Shown: in pieces, positions 1-5,401 of the stretch
Numbering within the stretch: the first letter of the stretch is position 1
Layout: each line of letters starts with the position of its first letter
Origin: Treponema sp. UBA937
Lineage (GTDB): Bacteria > Spirochaetota > Spirochaetia > Treponematales > Breznakiellaceae
Assembly: GCA_002293455.1 (NCBI GenBank)
Contig: DBDH01000011.1
Coordinates: 6,210 to 17,733 of the forward strand
Direction of reading: 5' to 3'
DNA: 11,524 bases
Made by a program: the position numbers and the translations under genes
The notes under the pieces: generated by a model
Seen by the model: the letters and a program-made list of their open reading frames with translations, nothing else
Told to the model about the DNA's origin: nothing
Database searches by the model: none

Positions 1-1705
1 TTTGTTCCGCTTCCAAAAGATTTACTTCTTTCAAAAGCGAAGACGCTTCTTCAAGTTTCGATTTACTTAATGTCACCGCTTCGATAAAAGGCTGTCCCTT
101 AACATGAGGCATCAACGAAATATTGCTTAAGGTATCATACCGGCTTCCGGGTTCACTTTTGATTATTCCCTCTAAAACATCGATCATCGTTTTAATCGCG
201 TTTTGCGTATTGTCGATTATCTTTTGAATTTCTTCGTTTACATCCTGGGTTACAAGCTGAATCTTTTTTCTTTTAATCGGCAAAGACGTTATTTCATTTT
301 TCGCCAGAATAAATCGTTTTCCGTAATCGCCTTCGGCGGATACATTGCTTCTGAATTTTTTGATTGTTTCATCAATTTTCATAAGGCTGTTGTACGCTTC
401 GGTGAAAACAGTCCGGTTTTCCCGCTTAAAAAATTCTCCGTCTAAAAGAATAGCACGCAGCGCGTTGTTAATAATAGTTAAAAACACTTCCGAATAAAAT
501 GCCGACAAGAAGGAAAGGCTCATAACGCCGCTTGCCGGAATTCCTTCGGGATCGGATTCGGAATATATATTAGGAAAAGAAGAAAGAGAAACGTTGTTCA
601 AAAAAGTGCTGAATAAACGATCCAGATTAACTTTCTTCTGTTGTTTTTTAAAAGTCAAAAATTGTTCATCAGTTTGTTTTTTCCAATATTCCTTGTAAAC
701 CGCAAACCAATCTTCGCCGCCGGATATTGCCCGCGGAACAAAATTAATATCAGATAATGTGCATCGGAGAATTTTTGTGAGCGGAACATCTTTGTTAAAA
801 TCACGGATTGTTTTCAAAGCTGTTTCAGCCTGAACAAGTAACAGTTTTGTTTCCGCTTCCACATCGAATTCGGTATTGCCCATTTGTTCTTGAAGAACAA
901 ACACAAAAAGCGATTCCAGCAGACTGATAGACGGAGTGCCGGAAAAAGAATACAAGATATTGTTCAGGCTGATAAGCTGTTCTTTTACCAATTTTGCCGA
1001 ACAAACATGGCCCTCCATTGAATGTTCAAAGTTGAAAGCCATCAGGAGGCGGTCAAACAAAAACGATGAAAGTTCCTTTAAACACTGCAAGGTTCTCGCA
1101 TTGTAGTACATAACGCCTCGTTCGTTATCATCAATTGAAGAAAAAATATCATCAAGATTTTTGTAAGCTCTCTCGGCAAGTTCAGAATTAGGCGCGTTAG
1201 GAAATTCTTGCATCAATAATTGAGGGTTAGTTTCATTGGTTAAACGCTGATATATATCGCTCATTTCCAGCGATGTTAAAAACGAAAAGAAAGCGCCTTT
1301 GTCCCGATTCACGCTTACATCAAGCGCGTTATAAAAAAAGCGGGAAGCATCTTTCAAAGCCAAAAGGAGCTGGTAGAATTCCGGAAGCAGCATGGAATCG
1401 TGATAATCAAATAAACCGGGACTTTGGCTATTTATCGCGGTCCCAATTTTCGCGATCAACTTATCTTTATACACCTTTTCCGGACTGGAACTTTTTAACA
1501 AACCCAAGAAAAAATACCACAAACGCATATACCAAGGCATTTTTTCAAACCAAGCGCCCAGGTCAAAATCATTGGATTCCTCTTCTTTGGGATATAAGGG
1601 CTCTTTAGAAAGACTGGACTGAGAATTCATTTTTTTCAGGAGCGTCATCCGTTCCTCAAGAGGCAGTTCCGAAACTAAGCGCTGAAAAATGCTTTTTTTT
1701 TCCAT
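1..1705 (-). CDS. large uncharacterised spirochaetal protein, N-terminal part (3' end outside window)
   Basis: An open frame of 568 codons reads from the ATG at 1705 to the left edge with no stop, so the C-terminus is missing. The protein begins MEKKSIFQRLVSELPLEERM and has an early aromatic stretch (WFEKMPWYMRLWYFFLGLL, about residues 51-69) that could be amphipathic or membrane-associating. The rest is mainly helical, rich in Leu, Lys, Glu, Phe and Asn, with no recognisable catalytic motif and no signal peptide. From memory it resembles the spirochaete-restricted family DUF5312, but I could not test this. The ATG at 1710 is in another frame and closes within a dozen codons. No Shine-Dalgarno precedes 1705; instead a sigma-70-like promoter ends six bases upstream, suggesting a leaderless message. 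A short ATG-started plus-strand frame inside it is an antisense shadow. Reality of the gene is near certain; its function is unknown. Confidence 0.85.
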   Translation of the reverse strand, partial: MEKKSIFQRLVSELPLEERMTLLKKMNSQSSLSKEPLYPKEEESNDFDLGAWFEKMPWYMRLWYFFLGLLKSSSPEKVYKDKLIAKIGTAINSQSPGLFDYHDSMLLPEFYQLLLALKDASRFFYNALDVSVNRDKGAFFSFLTSLEMSDIYQRLTNETNPQLLMQEFPNAPNSELAERAYKNLDDIFSSIDDNERGVMYYNARTLQCLKELSSFLFDRLLMAFNFEHSMEGHVCSAKLVKEQLISLNNILYSFSGTPSISLLESLFVFVLQEQMGNTEFDVEAETKLLLVQAETALKTIRDFNKDVPLTKILRCTLSDINFVPRAISGGEDWFAVYKEYWKKQTDEQFLTFKKQQKKVNLDRLFSTFLNNVSLSSFPNIYSESDPEGIPASGVMSLSFLSAFYSEVFLTIINNALRAILLDGEFFKRENRTVFTEAYNSLMKIDETIKKFRSNVSAEGDYGKRFILAKNEITSLPIKRKKIQLVTQDVNEEIQKIIDNTQNAIKTMIDVLEGIIKSEPGSRYDTLSNISLMPHVKGQPFIEAVTLSKSKLEEASSLLKEVNLLEAEQ

Positions 1706-1711
1706 ATCATA

Positions 1712-1740
1712 ACTATACTTTATTGGAGAAACTTTGTCAG
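1712..1740 (-). promoter_or_regulatory. sigma-70-type promoter for the gene starting at 1705
   Basis: Read on the minus strand there is a CTGACA -35 (1740-1735), a 17-base spacer and a TATAGT -10 (1717-1712), each one base from consensus. Only six bases separate the -10 from the ATG, which puts the expected start of transcription on the A of the start codon. No Shine-Dalgarno fits in that gap. Confidence 0.6.
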
Positions 1741-1761
1741 GTGAGGGAAAAACATACCGAC

Positions 1762-1790
1762 AAAAAATGCCGGGCGTCAGTCCGGCATTT
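1762..1790 (-). terminator. rho-independent terminator after the GntP-type permease gene
   Basis: On the minus strand a perfect 9-bp stem (AAATGCCGG / CCGGCATTT) with an 8-base loop runs straight into a T-tract. It starts 22 bases past the permease stop codon and ends before the promoter of the next minus-strand gene, so it separates the two transcripts. Confidence 0.85.
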
Positions 1791-1812
1791 AAGATAAAAA
1801 GGGTTATATCCG

Positions 1813-3207
1813 CTACAGAATAAACGAAAGTATAATAACGCCTACCATTGAACACAGGCCTTCAACTAAAGTGGCAGCGGTCTGTGTCTTGTAACCCTGA
1901 TCCGGCTTCATACCTCCGAAGTTGGTAACTACCCAGAAGTAGGAATCGTTTGCATGAGATACCGTCATTGCACCGGCGGCGATGGCCATTACAGCCAGCG
2001 CCGTCCTAGCCGGCGAATCAAGACCGAGGGAACCGAGGAGAGGCGCACAAATGCTGGAAGCTGTAACCAGAGCGACAGTGGAAGAACCCTGAGCGGTTTT
2101 TAGAATCGCGGAAAGCAGGAATGGGAAAAGTATCCCGATAGTGGCGATTGATCCGATGTTTTCGGTGATAAAAGCCACAAGGCTGGTACTGGCGATTACA
2201 CGTCCTAGAACTCCGCCCGCCGCAGTGATGAAAAGAATGGGGCCCACGATCCTCAATGTTTCGTTTGTTACATCGTAGAATTTATCCAGCTTCTTAACCG
2301 AGGCAATCTGCCAAACCGCAAAGAGAACGCCCACGCCCAGTGCGATAATGGGAGTTCCAAGGAAACTGAAAATACTGAACGCAAAGCCTGTCCATTTTGC
2401 CATTGCGGCGATTGAACCGAGCGCCATAAGGATAATAGGAACGATAATCGGAGCCAAAGAAAGAAAACCATTAGGGATTTTCCCATAACTTGCAACAATT
2501 TCTTCATAGGTTTTTGTAGCGGAATCAAGTTCTATATCTTCCGAGGATTTTATCTTTTTCCCAATATATCCCGAAAAGAAGAAGGAACCGATGAGGGCTG
2601 GAATGGAAACAAGCAGACCGAGTCCCATTACAAGGAGAAGATACTGATTCACATTTGCGCCAAAGAGATTCCCGGCGGCGGCAATAGGCCCCGGCGTGGG
2701 AGGAATAAAAACATGGGAAGCGTAAAGGCCGGTGGACAACGCCACAGTCATTGAAACACTGCTTACCTTTGTGCGCTTTACCAGGGCTTTTCTGATGGGG
2801 TCAAGAATAACAAAGCCAGAGTCGCAAAAAACAGGAATCGAAACTACCCATCCCATAAGCTGCATTGCCAAAACAGGATGTTTGGGACCGACCAGTTTAA
2901 TTACCATATCCGCGAGTTTAAACGCCGCGCCTGTGGCTTCCAATACGGTTCCAATGAGCGCACCAAGAATAATGACAATACCGATACTGGTAAAAGTACC
3001 AGAAAAGCCTGCGCCTATGACGGTGGCGATTCCATCCCTGACTCTTCCATCGACCGTGGTACTCACCAACGGAATACCTGCCACAAGTCCGAAAAGCAGA
3101 GAAATTGCCATAATCGACAGAAAAGGATGGATTTTTAATTTTGAAATAGCGAGAATCATAACAACAATAGCCAGCACAAAAACGATAATCAACGGAACAC
3201 CAGACAT
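1813..3207 (-). CDS. GntP-family permease (gluconate/sugar-acid type:H+ symporter)
   Basis: This 464-residue, very hydrophobic inner-membrane protein has the usual GntP-family length and about 12-14 predicted membrane segments. Family features are visible: an N-terminal run with a lysine patch (ISKLKIHPFLSIM), the loop HVFIPPTPGPIAAA around residues 165-178, the re-entrant-type segment TAQGSSTVALVTAS, and the signature NDSYFW at residues 420-425. The family takes up gluconate, related aldonates, glycerate, D-serine or other hydroxy acids with protons, and sequence alone does not fix the substrate. The start is secured by AAGGAG at 3219-3214, six bases before the ATG. It is followed by its own terminator. 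The gap to the neighbouring minus-strand transporter is about 300 bp, so it is probably transcribed alone. Sugar-acid import would suit a pectin-using cell, but that link is inference. Confidence 0.92.
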   Translation of the reverse strand: MSGVPLIIVFVLAIVVMILAISKLKIHPFLSIMAISLLFGLVAGIPLVSTTVDGRVRDGIATVIGAGFSGTFTSIGIVIILGALIGTVLEATGAAFKLADMVIKLVGPKHPVLAMQLMGWVVSIPVFCDSGFVILDPIRKALVKRTKVSSVSMTVALSTGLYASHVFIPPTPGPIAAAGNLFGANVNQYLLLVMGLGLLVSIPALIGSFFFSGYIGKKIKSSEDIELDSATKTYEEIVASYGKIPNGFLSLAPIIVPIILMALGSIAAMAKWTGFAFSIFSFLGTPIIALGVGVLFAVWQIASVKKLDKFYDVTNETLRIVGPILFITAAGGVLGRVIASTSLVAFITENIGSIATIGILFPFLLSAILKTAQGSSTVALVTASSICAPLLGSLGLDSPARTALAVMAIAAGAMTVSHANDSYFWVVTNFGGMKPDQGYKTQTAATLVEGLCSMVGVIILSFIL

Positions 3208-3504
3208 AACGATCTCCTTGAATTTGTTTTTGGGACTCCTAGAGTTTGCCTCCAGAATCTCATTATACTTATTCTAATGCAGTTTATTTGATGTGGCCAG
3301 TTTTTTTATGGATCAGACTTTCTAGGAAACTGCGAACCTTCGGTTCAGGTTAGTTACCTCGGAAATCTTTGCATTTGTTCCCTGTTTTGGCGAACTATCG
3401 TACCTAAAAGGTACGCATTCATTTCAAAACTTCAGTTTTTCAAACAAACTTGGATATTTTTCTGTTTTTCATCTTCAATATCAATATCAATGCTTATATC
3501 GGCC
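3208..3504. other. intergenic region with small inverted repeats
   Basis: This gap of about 300 bases between two minus-strand transporter genes has no ORF I believe. It holds three small perfect inverted repeats: GAACC-ttc-GGTTC (3334-3346), CGTACC-taaaa-GGTACG (3399-3415) and the A/T-rich AAAAC-ttca-GTTTT (3426-3439). It also has a short AATATC repetition near 3478-3491. None has a good T-tract in a useful position. The first two could be operators or leader hairpins, and the third is a weak terminator candidate for the transporter gene to its right. Confidence 0.4.
3262..3267 (-). promoter_or_regulatory. possible -10 box for the GntP-type permease gene
   Basis: A perfect TATAAT lies on the minus strand and would give a leader of about 48 bases, long enough for the strong Shine-Dalgarno. 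No convincing -35 is seen at 16-18 bases, so the promoter may need an activator or the match may be chance. Confidence 0.35.
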
Positions 3505-4455
3505 TCATTTTTCCGGCTTTGGAATCAATACTTTCCCCATAACCGCAGCCAGGGTTTGCTGAAACACTATCCCCGTGATGACCGGCAGAGCCGCCCGCGG
3601 CTCAAAAAAGTTAAGCGCCAGCACCAGAGCGGCGCTGATATTCCTCAGTCCTGATGCATAGATAACCGTTACCATGTCGGAACGGGGAAGACGGAGCAGT
3701 CTTCCAGCGGCCCTGCCTATCAGAAAACCCGCAATCGAGAGGATTAGACACATGAAGCCGAGGAAGAGAAAAACCGGCTCCAGTGAAGTGATTGAGCCGG
3801 AAACCCGTGCAGAATTGATAACTATTACGCAGAGCAGCGCTATCTTTGCTAAGGGCTTAAAATAGGGAGTTACCGCGGCAGGCATTTTTCCCCGGGAAAA
3901 CCCGTTTATACACACCCCGGCAATGGAAGGGATTACCACCATCCACACCAGCGAGATGAGCATTCCGGTACTGTCTATCTGTATGGATTCCGAAAGCAGA
4001 AAAGAAACAGTAAAGGGGGTAAGCAGAGGCGCAAGCATCGTATCGATCAGGATAAGGGTTAGAGCCAGAGGACCGTTCCCGTTATGTATGGATGTCCAGA
4101 TATACCCGGCGACAGCGGTGGGAATGGCAAAGAGCAGCACCAGTCCGGTAACGAATGCCGGTTCGGTACGAAAGACCGCTCCCGCGATAATCCGTACCAC
4201 CACTGGAATAACAATATGAAAGCAGAATAGAAAAACAAAGATCGGCAGCGGTTTTCGTACTACATCGACAAAATTCCGTATACTCATTCCCAATGCTCCG
4301 GAAAAAGTCATGAAAGCGAAAAATACTGTTACCGCCGTGGTAAACCCAGATATCCGGTCCCCAAGCAAAAAACCGATAATAACACTGCTGGGGGTCAGCA
4401 GGGGCATCCACTTTTCAAGCAGTGTATTGAATCGAACAAAGAAGTCCTTTATCAT
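3505..4455 (-). CDS. bile acid:sodium symporter (BASS) family transporter
   Basis: This is a 316-residue inner-membrane protein with about ten hydrophobic segments. BASS-family character is seen in the central block IHNGNGPLALTLILIDTM followed by LAPLLTP, and in the late segment ASGLRNISAALVLA, which matches the family's glycine-Arg-Asn helix. Members carry bile acids, arsenite, pantoate or other organic anions, usually with sodium. The substrate here is unknown; it lacks clear marks of the arsenite (Acr3) branch. I prefer the ATG at 4455 over a TTG extension to 4494. That TTG is the first half of a near-consensus -35 box, so the extra 13 codons overlap the promoter. No Shine-Dalgarno stands before either start. 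The neighbouring pectinesterase suggests uptake of a sugar-acid or other plant-derived anion, which is speculation. Confidence 0.85.
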   Translation of the reverse strand: MIKDFFVRFNTLLEKWMPLLTPSSVIIGFLLGDRISGFTTAVTVFFAFMTFSGALGMSIRNFVDVVRKPLPIFVFLFCFHIVIPVVVRIIAGAVFRTEPAFVTGLVLLFAIPTAVAGYIWTSIHNGNGPLALTLILIDTMLAPLLTPFTVSFLLSESIQIDSTGMLISLVWMVVIPSIAGVCINGFSRGKMPAAVTPYFKPLAKIALLCVIVINSARVSGSITSLEPVFLFLGFMCLILSIAGFLIGRAAGRLLRLPRSDMVTVIYASGLRNISAALVLALNFFEPRAALPVITGIVFQQTLAAVMGKVLIPKPEK

Positions 4456-4465
4456 AACGAGGTTT

Positions 4466-4494
4466 ACTATAAAATTTGAACCTACAGAGGTCAA
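4466..4494 (-). promoter_or_regulatory. sigma-70-type promoter for the BASS transporter gene
   Basis: On the minus strand TTGACC (4494-4489), a 17-base spacer and TATAGT (4471-4466) form a near-consensus promoter. The ATG at 4455 lies 10 bases past the -10, so the leader would be only about 4-5 bases. This promoter is the main reason to reject the upstream TTG start. Confidence 0.6.
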
Positions 4495-4501
4495 TGCAGG
4501 A

Positions 4502-4517
4502 TTCCGAAATGTCGGAA
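4502..4517. promoter_or_regulatory. palindrome upstream of the BASS promoter, candidate operator
   Basis: A perfect 6-bp inverted repeat with a 4-base spacer (TTCCGA-aatg-TCGGAA) lies seven bases upstream of the transporter's -35 box and 18 bases before the first direct-repeat copy. Its size and position suit binding of a dimeric regulator. I do not recognise the motif. Confidence 0.35.
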
Positions 4518-4535
4518 AAGTACTACTTGATGTTC

Positions 4536-4590
4536 CCTGTCTGTTTTTAAACGGAAGAATAGGCTACGATGTAGACTCGCGAGGAGTGGG
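4536..4590 (+). repeat. 55-bp direct repeat, copy 1 (orphan promoter/leader)
   Basis: The first 32 bases (CCTGTCTGTTTTTAAACGGA onward) are identical to 5344-5375. The last 12 (GCGAGGAGTGGG) are also identical, and six mismatches fall in the 11 bases between. It therefore carries the same -10 region (TACGAT here) and the same GAGGAG Shine-Dalgarno as the pectinesterase leader, but no start codon follows at the matching place; a TAA comes soon after instead. It may drive the PIN gene 60 bases downstream. Confidence 0.85.
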
Positions 4591-4649
4591 CTGCTATAAA
4601 AATTTTAAAAAAAACAAAGCAAAACTCATATCAATGCCTTATACTGTGC

Positions 4650-5135
4650 ATGGGTGTACTGAGAATTTATCTTGAAACCACAATGTTTAATTTCCCCTTT
4701 GTCGATGATGCTCCGCGGTACAAAGTGGATACCTTACGGCTATTTGAGGAAATAAGAGCTGGAAAGTTTAAGTCCTTTACTTCGGAGTACGTTATACAAG
4801 AACTGGAAGCGACGAAAGATGCAGAACGGCAAAAACAAATGAAATCCCTTGTTGCGGATTATAACATTTCAGTGATTCCGGTAAGTGATGAAATAAGGCA
4901 GCTTGCTGATGTGTATGTATCATTTGGTGTTATTCCGAAGAAATTTTTTACTGATGCAATCCACATTGCCGCTGCAACCGTTGCCGGGCTTGATTGTGTT
5001 GTGAGTTTGAATTTTCGGCATATTGTGAAGCACAAGACTATCTTTGAAACAGAATATATCAATGCCCGCGAAGGATACAAGCGGGTGTTTATCCATACTC
5101 CAGCGGAGGTAACAGAGAATCATGAAAACCCTTGA
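4650..5135 (+). CDS. PIN-domain protein, VapC-like putative toxin RNase
   Basis: This 161-residue protein fits a single PIN domain, a metal-dependent ribonuclease fold. It opens with RIYLETTMFNF, where Glu9 replaces the usual first Asp. Other likely acidic or metal-site residues are Glu51 in the SEYVIQELE segment, Asp102 in FTDAIHIAAA, and Asp115/Asn121 around DCVVSLNFRHI. The helix after Asp102 and the final strand-Asn-Phe motif match a PIN subgroup often found with a small partner. The partner ORF overlaps its 3' end by 14 bases, which implies translational coupling and a toxin-first order. The ATG at 4650 has no Shine-Dalgarno. A TATACT at 4640-4645 is too close and lacks a -35, so the upstream repeat is the better promoter. 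The target RNA is unknown. Confidence 0.82.
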   Translation: MGVLRIYLETTMFNFPFVDDAPRYKVDTLRLFEEIRAGKFKSFTSEYVIQELEATKDAERQKQMKSLVADYNISVIPVSDEIRQLADVYVSFGVIPKKFFTDAIHIAAATVAGLDCVVSLNFRHIVKHKTIFETEYINAREGYKRVFIHTPAEVTENHENP

Positions 5136-5307
5136 TGATTACATGAATGACCCGGAGATTATACATGAACCGATGGCACTCCGTGAAATTCATGCTATCC
5201 GACTTAAAATATATGACGAAACAAAAGATATGACGATGACAGAGTATAACGCTTATGTCCACGAGCGGGCATCTCATTTCCTTTCCCCGGATAATGGCAA
5301 AGAGTGA
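5122..5307 (+). CDS. small putative antitoxin partner of the PIN protein
   Basis: This acidic 61-residue protein starts MKTLDDYMNDPEIIHEPMA and has a central predicted helix (LREIHAIRLKIYDETKDM) followed by TEYNAYVHERASHF. It has no DNA-binding fold that I can recognise. Its start lies inside the last codons of the PIN gene, and a GGAGG sits about 12 bases upstream within that gene, so the two are probably co-translated. From memory, proteins of this small, conserved type often follow PIN genes of this subgroup. The antitoxin role is inferred from that pairing and from size, not shown. It could instead be a regulatory or folding partner. Confidence 0.7.
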   Translation: MKTLDDYMNDPEIIHEPMALREIHAIRLKIYDETKDMTMTEYNAYVHERASHFLSPDNGKE

Positions 5308-5327
5308 ATAAGTTAGCACGATGTGAT

Positions 5328-5339
5328 GGGTAACGCACG
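5328..5339 (-). repeat. single copy of the CGTGCGTTACCC dispersed repeat
   Basis: The plus strand reads GGGTAACGCACG, the exact reverse complement of the core repeated three times at 11231-11274. It lies in the 36 bases between the antitoxin-like gene and repeat copy 2, at the right edge of the PIN cassette. Confidence 0.6.
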
Positions 5340-5343
5340 AGTA

Positions 5344-5398
5344 CCTGTCTGTTTTTAAACGGAAGAATAGGCTACAATAAAAACCTGCGAGGAGTGGG
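5344..5398 (+). repeat. 55-bp direct repeat, copy 2 (pectinesterase promoter/leader)
   Basis: This is the second copy of the repeat at 4536-4590, with six differences, and it ends three bases before the pectinesterase ATG. It contains a GTTT-tt-AAAC palindrome, a TACAAT -10 and a GAGGAG Shine-Dalgarno. Because it has a gene in the right place, it is the functional or ancestral leader, and copy 1 is best read as the duplicate. Confidence 0.85.
5373..5394 (+). promoter_or_regulatory. -10 box and Shine-Dalgarno of the pectinesterase gene
   Basis: TACAAT (5373-5378) is one base from the -10 consensus. GAGGAG (5389-5394) lies seven bases before the ATG at 5402, fixing that start. The -35 region at 17-18 bases (CTGTTT or TGTTTT) is poor, so activator dependence is possible. 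With this -10 the leader would be about 17 bases. Confidence 0.45.
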
Positions 5399-5401
5399 TA
5401 T

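Noticed and set aside
1273..1608. 111-codon plus-strand open frame
   Set aside because: It is antisense to the long edge-truncated gene, which has a better length, promoter and codon character.
2732..3277. 181-codon plus-strand open frame opposite the GntP-type permease gene
   Set aside because: It is fully antisense to a well-supported gene, has a composition expected of a reversed hydrophobic frame, and no ribosome-binding site or recognisable motif.
1813..4455. Two-transporter operon
   Set aside because: The gap is about 300 bases with a separate -10 box, strong Shine-Dalgarno and several inverted repeats, so separate transcription is more likely.
4640..4650. Leaderless start for the PIN gene from TATACT
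   Set aside because: Only four bases separate this box from the ATG and no -35 is found at 16-18 bases, so it was not counted with the other leaderless candidates.
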